NCBI GenBank assembly: GCA_007922305.1
Contig: ML677348.1
Coordinates: 15,577,442 to 15,641,441 of the forward strand
Length of the DNA: 64,000 nucleotides
Origin: Dermatemys mawii
Lineage: Eukaryota > Chordata > Testudines > Dermatemydidae
Reading direction: 5' to 3'
This document shows, piece after piece, positions 11,330 through 21,977 of this stretch (the first letter of the stretch is position 1; each line of letters begins with the position of its first letter). Made by a program: the position numbers and the translations under genes. The notes beneath the pieces are model-generated. The model did not search any database. It saw nothing but the letters and a program-made list of their open reading frames with translations, and was not told the DNA's origin.

Positions 11330-14163
11330 CACCTATTCTGTACTTGAGAAGGCAACTCTCACTCCCCAGTGCTCCTGGTGGTCCCAGGGCTTCCACTGGC
11401 TTCCACCGGCACAAACACGCCTCCTACCACCATTGCTTGAAGATATTTAGAGCTATAGCTGAGCCTGCAGTTGGCTAAGTGCTCATGATCTCTAGGTTGA
11501 TGACATAGGTTGATTATAACTGTTGCTACTGAGGATCTCACACTCAGACAAACCTTAGTGGAGAGGCCAGGAGTTCTACTGAAAAACTGATGTGGTGTTT
11601 TGGGTGAAGTGAATAGCTCTTTAAAAGTTCAAGCTTCTCCTACGAAGAAATGAGCCAGAGAAGCAGCCGTGAAAAATAAACAAACGTACCCTGCTATTTA
11701 CATTAGGAGAATAATTGATGCTGAATATTGCAGCTGACAGAATGTGATATACACAACAAGTATTGCACAAGAAAAATATTTCACTGGAGTGTTTTCCACA
11801 GAAATTGAAACTGGGGGTGGGGGGTGTTCAAAAATTCCCAGGGAGGGATGAGGACTGTTGAGGGGTGAAACTTTTAGAGCAAAGGTGGGCCATATGGCAC
11901 CATATTAAAAACTGAAAAATGTTTCATGACCATTTTATTAGATTTAACTCATGTTTTTAAATCATCACACAAATTAAATTTGGCTATACAAGCCTACTAT
12001 GAAGCACTATATCTGCCTCCTTCTTGGTTTCTTGTAGTAATTTTGTACAACTCTGTTAATGAACTTCTCAAATGCCATGCATTCATTTTTGGTTGCTTCT
12101 CATATATAGGTACTTCCAGTCATCAGCAGAAGGCGACTTCTTTCAGAACACAAAAATCTATTCAGTGAGGAAAAGGAATGTTTAACTGTAGCTATTGTGA
12201 CTGGGAGTAGAAAGAAATGAGTTTCTACTTCTTTTATCCCAGGAAACATAGCACAAAAATTGGTTCAAACCATTAGTAATGGTAAAGAAGAAGTTGAAAT
12301 CACATCTACATTCGTTCATCGTATGATATTCCTCTGTGTTCAGATTCTCTATTCTGTGTTGATCACATGGCAGCCCCATTGCTGGTAGTGCCTCACTCCA
12401 CTCTACAGTTTTTTTGTTGTTGTTTTACAGGCATCTGTAAAAGCTACGTAGAGGTTAATGGAATTCAAAAGTTGCTGTTGTAGAGATGTAAGAACGAAAT
12501 CAGTGTACTTTTCTTTTTCAGCTGGCTTAACAAATACTTTTTGTCTTCTTTATTTAAGGAGTTAATATAAGTGCCCTAATTAGTCAACTTCTGAACTGGA
12601 GTCTTTGCTTTTTCCAGGATGTTTTCAATGGATATCTCTTTGATTGATCCAAGTGTAGTTTCCAGTACTGGACGAAGATCTACTACTGTTGTAGCAGATG
12701 CCTGGATGACTTTGTTTAATGGCGCAAGTGGTTTCAACAGTAGACTTACAAGAGAGAAGGGCTGTTGTCTTCTCTAACTTTGGTAGCAAAAGTAGTCCAC
12801 CAGCCACACTACTTAGATCCATCCCACCTCAGTAGATACTTTTCAAAGCCAATAATAATGGTTGCAATAATTTTAAGACAAAGGCAAGGATCGCTCATGC
12901 AAAAGTCAGTGGATTTTCCCAGGTTGGACTAATTTGAACTTCTATCCATAAATATCTTCTATATTTTCTAAGAGAGTCAGTCCTTTTGGACTCTTTCTGA
13001 AAAAGAGTATAATGAAGACATTACATTTATAGCTTTTTAAATGCCTTTTGAAGATTCTGCAGCATGTACTAGCGCTAGTTGGAGTAGACAGCCTCTGGAG
13101 TGTGTATTGGAGAGATTAGATTTACACTTTTTTCTGAGCAAAGCTTATACTCCACTATGTCTTCCAGAGAAGTTTGCAACTCCATCAAATGCACAAGCAG
13201 CCATCTGTTTGGGATTCAACTGACAAGCATTTAACTCTTCTAAGGTGTGGGTTGTCAGAGATACAGCAGAAGTCTTCTATAACTGAGCAAGCATCTAGAA
13301 ATTCATCTACTGACTTACCACTGATATCAAGGTGACATATGCAGTGACTTAGTACTTTACACCCATTTGCATTAGTGCATTCATCATCCATGTATGCACA
13401 TTTTCTACTGCTGAATCTTTCATTGTTGTACTGCATGCTTCTAATCAGTCAGTTGAGTTTCTTGCAGAAAGAAAATTAGCATTTCCGGTCTTGGTTGGAA
13501 CCAGTGTCCAACTTCAGGATTAACAAATGACAATGCACTTAACATTGGCCTCCAGTTCGTAGTGTGTGGTATCTCTTGCTTAAAAAGAAAGTATGATTTG
13601 ACAACCATTTTTGTTTGCATAAACTGTGTGTCTCCAGAATTCCTAACAGCCTCATTAAGTACTTCTAAAATTGGCTTTGAGAATGACTGGCTTATAAGGC
13701 TTTCTGCATATTGATGCAGTCCAGAGGATTGGTGTTATGTAGTGTATACTGCTACACCTATTCTGTGCTTGACAGGGTAACTCTCACTCCCCAGTGTTCT
13801 TCCCTTTGTTTCCACCAGCATAAACATCCCTCTTACAACCATTGCTTGAAGATGTACTACCTTCTCCTCCTCCACCCCGTTGCTCAAGCATTAGAGCTAT
13901 AACTGAGCCTGCAGTTGGTAAAGTGCTCATGAGCTCTAGACTGATGACACAGATGGATTATAATGTTGCTATAATATCTGAGGATTTCAAACTCAGAAAA
14001 ACCTTAGTGGGGAGGCAAAGACTTCTACTGAAAAAGAGACGTGGTGTCTTGGGTGAGATGAATAGCTCTTTAGAAGTTCAGGCTTCTCCCATGAACAAAT
14101 GAGCTAGCAAAGCAGCCGCAAAAAATAAATAAACCTATCCTGCTATTTACATTAGGAGGATAA

Positions 14164-16712
14164 CACTGGTCTACAATTTTTTAGAAGTCGTCTGCTTCAG
14201 AGATAAAATGTGATATTTATTATGTATTTTGATGTGCTGAATTCAAATATGACAATTAAAACAATTGATTGGCTACTGTTTCTAAGATATTTAAGTTTTT
14301 ACATTTTATGTCTATGTATATTGTGTAGATAGTAGAGTTTTAATCATAAATTGTAAACCTAGGTCTTTTCATGTGTTTATGGCTGTTTTACATGATAATA
14401 TTTCACCTGTCCTGTTTATGTAACACTTTAAAAATCAGCAAAAGGGTTCTATAAATAAAATGTATTATGAAACAAAAGGCAAAAAACTATTATGTACATA
14501 GTTTAGTCCTATTCAGTGTCTCCTCGGCGCTTCTTGGCTTGTCTCTTGTATTCATTAAATGGAGCATCTCTTGTCACTGTCCAGCAATAGTCTGCAAGCA
14601 TTGATGGGCTCCATTTGCCCTGATAGTGTTTCTCCATTGTTGCAATATCCTGGTGAAATCGCTCACCATGCTCGTCACTCACTGCTCCGCAGTTCGGTGG
14701 AAAAAATCTAGATGAGAGTGCAAAAAATGTATCTTTAGTGACATGCTGCAACCAAGGCTTTTGTATGCCTTGAGGAGGTTTTCCACCAACAACCTGTAGT
14801 TGTCTGCCTTGTTGTTTCTGAGAAAATGTATTGCCACTGACTGGAAGGCTTTCCATGCCGTCTTTTCCTTGCCATGCAGTGCATGGTCAAATGCATCATC
14901 TCGAAGAAGTTCACGAATCTGAGGACCAACAAAGACACCTTCCTTTATCTTAGCTTCACTTAACCTTGGAAATTTTCCACAGAGGTACTTGAAAGCTGCT
15001 TGTGTTTTGTCAATGGCCTTGACAAAGTTCTTCATCAAAACCAGCTTGATGTGTAAGGGTGGTAACAAAATCTTCCTTGATTCAACAAGTGGTGGATGCT
15101 TAACACTTTTCCTCCCAGGCTCCAATGACTGTCGGAGTGGCCAATCTTTCTTGATGTAGTGGGAATCTCTTGCACGACTATCCCATTCACAGAGAAAACA
15201 GCAGTACTTTGTGTATCCAGTCTGCAGATCAAGCAAGAGAGCGACAACCTTCAAATCGCCACAAAGCTGCCACTGATGTTGGTCATAGTTTATGCACCTC
15301 AAAAGTTGTTTCATGTTGTCATAGGTTTCCTTCATACGGACTGCATGACCAACTGGAATTGATGGCAAAACATTGCCATTATGCAGCAAAACAGCTTTAA
15401 GACTCGTCTTCGATGAATCAATGAAGAGTCTCCACTCATCTGGATCGTGAACAATGTTGAGGGCTGCCATCACACCATCGATGTTGTTGCAGGCTACAAG
15501 ATCACCTTCCATGAAGAAGAATGGGACAAGAGCCTTTTGACGGTCATGGAACATGGAAACCCTAACATCACCTGCCAGGAGATTCCACTGCTGTAGTCTG
15601 GAGCCCAACAGCTCTGCCTTACTCTTGAGTAGTTCCAAATCCCTGACAAGGTCATTCAGTTCAGTTTATGTTATGAGGTGTGGTTCAGAGGAGGAGGATG
15701 GGAGAAAATGTGGGTCCTGTGACACTGATGGTTCAGGACCAGAAGTTTCATCCTCTTCCTCTTCCTCATCTGACTCAAGTGAGAATGATTCTGGTGCATC
15801 AGGAACCAGCAGTCCTTCTCCGTGGGATATTGGGCGTATAGCTGATGGAATGTTTAGATAATGCACGGTCCACTTTTTCTTCTTTGACACACCTTTCCCA
15901 ACTGGAGGCACCATGCAGAAGTAACAATTGCTGGTATGATCTGTTGGCTCTCTCCAAATCATTGGCACTGCAAAAGGAATAGATTTCCTTTTCCTGTTCA
16001 ACCACTGGCGAAGACTTGTTGCACAAGTGTTGCAGCATATGTGTGGGGCCCACCTCTTGTCTTGATCTCCAAATTTGCAGCCAAAATAAAGGTGATAGGC
16101 TTTCTTAACCATAGTGGTTATACTGCGCTTTTGTGATGCAAAAGTCACTTCACCACAAACATAGCAGAAGTTATCTGCACTGTTCACACAAGTACGAGGC
16201 ATCTCTGCTCACTTTGGCTAAACAGAAATGTGTCCCTTTGCAAAATCAAACACTGACAAATAAGAAAGTACGACACTGTATGATTTCTAGAGCTGATATA
16301 GGGCAATTTGTTCAGCAGAGTGATGTAAGCTTCGTTATGATTGCATCATCCATGACTTCTAGGAATAACATGATGCAATTCATATCATGTATGACGCAAT
16401 ATCAGCTTCAGATTGCATCATTCATTGTTTTGCCTAAAAAGCAAGTACTGTCCAAACCGAGTCATAGATTTATTCATAGATCCAGTCAAAGATGTATTTT
16501 AGTCATTTCTGGTTTAAATTGAGATCCCTTCCCTTTATAACTCACTTATCCTCCACGATTCCCATGTCAAGGGTCGTATATACTGACCCAATATCATATC
16601 TTGAAAACTAGAGCCAATCAACAACTTTAAGCATCATTTTCGTTCTCAGTGACCCAGAATTAGTAAAGTTTGACTACATTTATTTCAGAAGCATTTTGGT
16701 TGTAGAGCAGTG
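14164..16712 (-). mobile_element. 2549-bp DNA transposon with CACTG termini and TAA target duplication
   Basis: The left end is CACTGGTCTACAA and the right end, reverse-complemented, is CACTGCTCTACAA. Weaker inverted similarity continues inward (CTGCTTCAGAGATAAAATG against ATGCTTCTGAAATAAATG). The element is flanked by TAA at 14161-14163 and 16713-16715. The paralogous hAT copy 1 has a single TAA at this spot (TTAGGAGAATAATTGATG), which is an empty site. It encodes one long, lightly damaged transposase-like gene on the minus strand. CAC termini with a 3-bp duplication fit the CACTA/En-Spm branch of the CMC group; a TWA duplication would also fit PIF/Harbinger. The superfamily is therefore tentative, but the boundaries are firm. 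Confidence 0.85.
14509..16202 (-). pseudogene. transposase-like gene of the CACTG transposon, 1 stop and 1 frameshift
   Basis: The gene starts at ATG 16202 and runs to a stop at 14509, about 564 codons. Residues 1-178 (16202-15669) carry three C-x2-C pairs (C13/C16, C56/C59, C92/C95), which suggest an N-terminal zinc-binding DNA-recognition domain, then an acidic stretch. A TAA at 15666-15668 interrupts the frame, but reading continues in the same frame through TELNDLVRD into a 319-codon open segment (15638-14679). That segment has candidate catalytic aspartates in LFIDSSKTSLK and LCGDLKVVALL, a C-x2-C pair in CCFLCEWDSRARD, and LLPPLHIKL. A shift in the A6 run at 14701-14706 moves the C-terminus to another frame (CGAVSDEHGERFHQDI, then ADYCWTVTRDAPF), where a candidate catalytic glutamate lies. 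The whole order matches, from memory, a multicopy protein family common in insects, Hydra and other invertebrates, usually left as 'uncharacterized'. DDE assignment is inference. Two disabling lesions in 1.7 kb imply a fairly young insertion. Confidence 0.8.
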
Positions 16713-17917
16713 TAATTGGTGCTGAAAATTTCAGCTGACAGAATGTGATATAAACAAGTATTGCACAGAAAAAATATTTCACTGAAGTTTTTTCCACAGA
16801 AATTGAAATTAGTGTGGGGGCGGTGTTCAAAAATTCCCAAGGAGGGATGAGGACTGATGAGGGGTGAAACTTTTAAGGCAAAGGTGGGCTGTATGGCACC
16901 ATATTAAAAACTGAAAAATGGTTTCATGACTATTTTATTATATTTAACTCACGTTTTAAAACCATCACACAAATTAAAGTTGGCTATACAAGCCTACTAT
17001 GAAGCACTATATCTGCATCCTTCTTGGTTTCTTCTTGTAATTTTGCATTTAATTTCAGTCCTTCCTGATATACTCATGATCAGGTAGCAGGCAACTTCTT
17101 GCAGAGCACAAAATTCTGTTCAGTGAGGAAAATGTTCAACTGTAGCAGTTGTGACCGGGAGTCAAAAGAGATGAATTCCTACTTCTTTCATACTACGAAA
17201 TGTAGCACAAAAATTGGTCGAACCATTAGTAATGGTAAAGAAGAAGCTGAAATCACATCTACATTTGTTCATCATATGATATTCCACTCTGTGTTCAAAT
17301 TCTTTATTCTGTCCTGATTACATGGCAGCCCCATTGCTGGTAGTGCCTCACTCCACTCAGTTGTTGGTGTTTTACAGGTATCTGTAAAAGCTACATAGAG
17401 GTTGATGGAATCCAAAAGTTGTTGTTGTAGAGATGTAAGAACCAAGTGAGGGTACTTTACCTTTTCAGGTGGCTTAACAAACACTTCTTGTCTTCTTCAT
17501 TTAAGGAGTAAATATAAGTGCCCTAATTAGTCAGCTTCTGAACTGAAGTCCTTGCTTCCTCCAATATGTTTTCAATCTATATCTCTCTGATGCAAGTATA
17601 GCTTCCAGTGCTGGAGAGAGATCTACTACTGTTGTAGCACATGCGTGGATGACATTGTTTAATGTCCCAAGTGGTTTCAACAGTAGACTTATAAAAGAGA
17701 GAAGGGCTGTTGTCTTCTCTGAATTTAGTAGGAAAAGATGTCCACCAGCCTCCCTACTTAGATCAGTCCCATCTTGGTAGATACTTTCCAAAGCTAGTAA
17801 TAATGGTTGCAGTCATTTTAAGACAACAGCCAAGGATCGCTCATGAGAAAGTCAATGAATTTTCCCAGGTTGGACTATTTTGAACTTTTATCCCAATGTA
17901 TTTTCTATATTTTTGAA

Positions 17918-18595
17918 GTTTGGGTTTGCGAGACATCTTGGGGCAGTGGGTTGGGGTGCAGTAGGGATTGCGGTGTGTTGGATTCAGGGAGCACTCATCT
18001 TGGGCAGCTCCCACAAGTGGTGACCTGTCTTGGCTGCTCCTAGGTGGAAGTGTGTCTCTGCATGTTGCCTCCTCCCACAGGCACCATCCCTGAAGCTCCC
18101 ATTGGCTAATGGGAGCTGTGGAGTCAGCGCTAGAGGTGGGGGCAATACGTGGAGATCCCCTGATACACCACGTCCATTCGGGCCACTTCTGGGAGCTGGA
18201 ATACGAGGTTGGGGTGTGCAAGGGATGCAGGCTCTGGGAAGGAGTTGGGTGCAGTGTGCTGGCTCTAGGCTGGGGCAGGAGTTTGTGATGCAGGAGGCGG
18301 TCAGGGGGCCAGTGCTTACCTCAGGCGGCTCCCAAAAGCGACTGGCACATTCTTCTGGCAGTGGCTCCTAGGCTGGAGGTCCAGCGTGTCTCCATGCACC
18401 GCTGCTCATAAGCACCCCCTCTGCAGCTCCCATCGGCCGGGAACTGCTGCCAGTTGGAGCTGTGGAGTTGGCGTTGGGGGTTGAGGCAGTGCATGGAGAC
18501 CCCCTGCCCTTCCCGGGGCCATAGAGCCATTCCAGCTGCTTCTGGGAGTGGTGTGGTGTGAGGGCAGGCAGGAAGCCTTTTCCTAGCTCCACTGC
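17918..18595. repeat. GC-rich dimeric repeat (about 325-bp period)
   Basis: Two diverged units follow each other (about 17990-18318 and 18319-18595). Both contain, in order, CAGGCGGCTCCCA or GGGCAGCTCCCA, GGCTGCTCCTAGG or GGCTCCTAGG, CAGCTCCCAT or AAGCTCCCAT with a nearby GGAGCTGTGGAG, and GTGCATGGAGACCCCC or its decayed form. It cuts off hAT copy 2 at its left edge. It is richer in G+C than its surroundings and looks like a tandemly amplified piece of an interspersed element. Reading frames of 60-126 codons here show no known domain. Confidence 0.55.
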
Positions 18596-19915
18596 ACTGC
18601 TGATGGTGGTAGCAGCAGATGCAGGCTCCCAGACCCTTTTAAATCGCTTGGTCCCATGTGAAATTGCCTCTTTGTCCCTCCCTGCACCTTTCCCCCTTCC
18701 TCCACGTCTGTGGACCTGGCTGTCCCTGTTTCATCAAGAAGACACAGGCTTCTCCCTTGCTGCCTGGAACCAAGAAAACCTTAAGTCATGGCTACATCTC
18801 CCCAGTCCTTAAACATCCTAGTTTCTATGTCTGGATATTTTTTCTAAATGTCTGTCATTGGAATGCCATTTCTGGAGTGACGCTTTACAGCTTTTCTCCT
18901 TCCCACAGCAAGATGCCCAAGTTTGTTGAGCACACTTGCCAGATCTTCACCAACAAACACCACTACTAGCACTCCTCCCCAGTACATGCCTTGAAGAAAT
19001 GGCTACATGAAGGGCAAACCATCCCCAAGAAAGCCAGTCACTAGAAACCTGTGGTCAAATGCAGACAGGCAACAGCCACTTCGCAGAAGTGTACAAGTGA
19101 AGACTCCAAATTCCTGATGATTAGTTTAAGATCAGTGGTCAGATAGAATGTTAGTTGTGAATTTTCCATCAAAACTAGTTTTTGACAGAAAATTAATTTT
19201 GTTTAGGGGTTTTATTTTGCAAGAAGTATCTGCTTTGCACAGAAAATTTTGATTTTTGTTTGAAAAAGCGAATGCCCCAAACCCAAAATAATTCAACTGA
19301 AGACCAAAATCTTTCAAGCTGAATATGCTGCCACAGTGCCTCATGGGTATTGTCATTCAGCTGCCTCATTTCCTTTTTCTCTTCCATTGTCCAGGTTCCC
19401 CACACAGATTACATCTCCTGTGAGGCGACATCTCCCTCCATTGTCATGGGAGAAGACCATGATAATACATATGAGATGAAGACCAACCTAATGAACGGGA
19501 CCTTCCCCTGAGCTATACAATAATGATATTTTATTCACAAAAGAAAAGCGATGTAATTATTAAATATTGATTACTAAATTGCTCTGAAAGCTTGTGCGCT
19601 ACTTTTCTGGTGATCCTTTCCATCAAATTCTCACGCCATTATTTTGTATTTATTTCTCAAGCCATTACCTGCAGGTTCAGAATACAGCCCAAGACATGAA
19701 TATCTGATGTCATGTCATCGATCATTATTAAACAAGATACTTATACACATGCCTAGCTTTAGGCACAAAAGTGGCCCCACTGCATAATTGACTGATATCA
19801 AAAAGACCGAGGATGCGAGATCAATTTTCATGGGACTATGTATGTGCTTAAAAATAGGGCTATTCTTGAGTACCTTAATGAATTGGGTTTTTATCTCTTA
19901 ATTAAAGTCAGTGAT
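18596..19915. other. spacer
   Basis: No gene is supported. An A/T-rich dispersed repeat lies near 19140-19300. A splice-acceptor-like CTCCTTCCCACAG occurs near 18897, followed by a short open frame without a recognised domain. Confidence 0.5.
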
Positions 19916-20445
19916 TGTTGCAGGGTACTTTTCTGTCCCCTTGGAACGAGGCACACAAACAGCTGTTGAATAGAAGTAGTGAGTTTATTGAAGGCAAAGT
20001 GACACACCCGCAGCGGAGGCTCCTTCTTGCTGCTGTCACCTAGACAGGGACCCGATGCATCGGAGCAATGCCCGGGGAAGAAGCCCACTGCGTGTGGGCA
20101 CACAGGCAGAGAAATAACAGGAGCATTTGCATCTCATGCATACCTCATGAATAACTAATACCTTGTTTTTGTCTTGTTAGTATGCAGGTGTTTCGTTTCA
20201 AGGCAAACAAACCGTGAAAGCCAAGTCCGGCATGGGAAATATGCGATAACAGGGCAGGAACTGATAACAGTGGCCGAAAGTACCCTTTCCTTCCCAGGAG
20301 TGTGGGGGGGAATAAGCACCCTTTCCTTCCCAGGAGTGTGGGGGGGGAATGAGCACCCCCCCCCCTCGGAGTGAGGGGTGTGTGTGAGCACCCCTTCCTT
20401 TACTGGAGTCGAGGATGAGAGCGCCCTTAGCAGTCTACCGTCACA
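19916..20445 (-). repeat. solo LTR, minus strand
   Basis: On the minus strand it runs from TGTGACGG to CTGCAACA (TG...CA), 530 bp. It contains a polyadenylation signal in TTCAATAAACTCACTACT (AATAAA complement at 19984-19989) about 70 bases from its 3' end, a standard R/U5 layout. Its U3 holds a small tandem array (20275-20400) of units with CTTTCCTTCCCAGGAGTGTG and long G runs. No target duplication is obvious (only AT on each side), so the exact ends are less sure. No internal retroviral genes are present. Confidence 0.7.
20275..20400. repeat. G-rich minisatellite in LTR U3
   Basis: Two close and one or two decayed copies of a 38-41-bp unit (CCTTTCCTTCCCAGGAGTGT plus a run of 7-9 G). The long G and C runs differ in length between units, so the count may be unstable or misassembled. 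Confidence 0.75.
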
Positions 20446-21977
20446 ATGTCTTGCGCATCCTTACAGTGATAGAGTAGCTATACTTAGAAAAATAATTCTA
20501 CAATGAGGTGGCTGATCATGAGTAATTGCCAAAATTCAACTTAACCCCCCCAAAATAACTAATTAGACGTTTGACTTCTTAAAGTGCTTGGCCTGGTTAA
20601 TGATATTTCTATCATAATGTAAAGGTGCTATTAATAATAGTAATTGAATGTTAAGAACTCTTTTAACAGGTTGGAGCCATTACAGAAATAGTGTTTCATT
20701 TGTAGAATATATGGAATCGTGTGTTTTAATACCCAGTTCTTGGGGGGTTGCCTGTAAAAATAAAAAAATTTAGCACAGCATGATATTCAAATCTCCTTTC
20801 ACCCTATCAAGAGAATTAAAAACAATCTTTGTTAAAATTCAAATCCCATAAAATATGTTTGGCATGTAAAACAAAGATTTACAACGTAGTAAAGTGTCTA
20901 AAAATAAAAGTGCAGTTAAAATATCCATTGAATTTGAAAAATAGCCAAGCAAAAACAATTGCTAGTTCTCAATGTTTTCCTGATTGGATTCATTCCTTTG
21001 AAAGTGTAAAAACATAAAATTACCTGTTTATAAATTATCACTATTTTCTTGTTACTAACCGAAACACATTCCATCAGAATGAAAAACTGATACTAATTGC
21101 TTATTTACAATTATTTTAATTTGCCCAAGGTAATGACTTGCCTGTTTATTATAGTAGTTTCACTGCACTGCAAGATCTGCCAGGATTTTTATCATAAGAA
21201 GATTTTTGTTGAAACTTGGCACATGAAAAAAAAATTATTTTAAGCTCATTTTCAAATAAGGTTTTGGCTATTTTTGATATAAGGGCCAGATTTTCAGCTT
21301 GTGCTCCATAGCCAGCTGTAGTTATACTTTTAGCCCCCAATCCTGGAAACACTTAAGCGCATGCTTAACTTTATGTATGCAAATTATTGCACTGAAGACA
21401 ATGGAATAACTTATGTACCTAAAGGTAAGTATGTTTGTGCTTGCAGGTTCACCGCATTTAGCCCCAGTTATAAAAACTTATACAGATGTCTGATTTGATG
21501 TAGATCTATGGTACACACACAAAAATCTGGTCTTATATAAGTGGTGAGAAAAAATAAATTAAATAAATAAGTATTTCTTTTGAATATGTACAATTCTTAA
21601 AATTAGTGTTCAAAGTCAGCTTCAGTTTGAAAACGGAAATTTGACAAATTATTCTTTTATAACAGTAGGTTTATTGATTTCTTGATATTAAAACAATAGT
21701 CAATCGGCGGAGATATGAGTAAAATAAATCATTGCATTGCATTCTATGAATTTCAATATTTTCTTAAGGGCTTTTCATTTAGTATTGATAGTGCTTTACA
21801 GAGGTTCCATTGATGCCTTTAAGCTTGCATCAAGTTTAATAAGTCTTATAAGGAAATCATAGATCTGGCATTGCATAAATTACATCTTATCAAATTAGAA
21901 TTTATTATTATAGTTTTCATTTTGCACTCCTTGTAGTTAATAGATCCTCATCTATATTCCATGGGGCCCAGTGGCTC
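20446..21977. other. spacer with palindromic MITE
   Basis: Mostly A/T-rich unique sequence. At about 21332-21455 there is an imperfect inverted repeat with AATCCTGGAAACACTTAAGC on the left and GTGCTTGCAGGTT on the right, the same family as 25869-26045. No gene is seen. Confidence 0.55.

Larger units (their letters stand above)
10559..13739 (-). mobile_element. degenerate hAT transposon, copy 1 (interrupted)
   Basis: The left end reads CAGTGTATGCTGCTACACC, a hAT-like terminus shared with copy 2 at 13740. The element is split at 10579-11329 by a solo LTR and continues at 11335. The transposase-derived sequence lies on the minus strand, right to left. Around 13720-13480 it reads QTKMVVKSYFLFKQEIPHTT then NWRPMLSALSFVN. 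Around 13436-13200 it reads MDDECTNANGCKVLSHCICH and, after shifts, DGVANFSGRHSGVQA. Around 13130-12625 it includes LQLALVHAAESSKGI, RKSPKRTDSLRKYRRYL and LSSVAGGLLLLPKLEKTTAL. This order resembles hAT transposases of the DUF4371/ZMYM-like type. Many stops and frameshifts are present. The right end is not reached because copy 2 starts within it. Confidence 0.65.
13740..17917 (-). mobile_element. degenerate hAT transposon, copy 2, split by a CACTG transposon
   Basis: It begins with TAGTGTATACTGCTACACC, the same terminus as copy 1, and stays aligned with copy 1 in the same orientation: 13755-14163 matches about 11335-11711, and 16713-17917 matches about 11709-12965. The 2549 bases between 14164 and 16712 are absent from copy 1. 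Minus-strand frames keep parts of the transposase: 17791-17531 (YQDGTDLSREAGGHLFLLNS) and 17484-17272 (SINLYVAFTDTCKTPTTEWS). Homology stops abruptly near 17917, where a GC-rich repeat begins, so the right end is lost. Copy 2 starts exactly at a terminus within the transposase region of copy 1, which suggests it inserted into copy 1. Confidence 0.65.

Noticed and set aside
14509..16202. Host gene or domesticated transposase
   Set aside because: The frame has a stop and a frameshift, and lies between matching inverted ends with a target duplication, so it is a damaged transposon gene and not a domesticated host gene.
11335..17917. Long direct repeats at about 11.3-13.0 kb and 13.7-17.9 kb as LTRs of one retroelement
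   Set aside because: The repeated unit has hAT-like termini, contains transposase-derived sequence, and no gag-pol lies between. Two copies of a DNA transposon explain it better.
18890..19110. Exon start after CTCCTTCCCACAG with a following open frame
   Set aside because: The frame ends after about 20 codons, downstream fragments match no family I know, and no matching donor site or upstream exon is visible.
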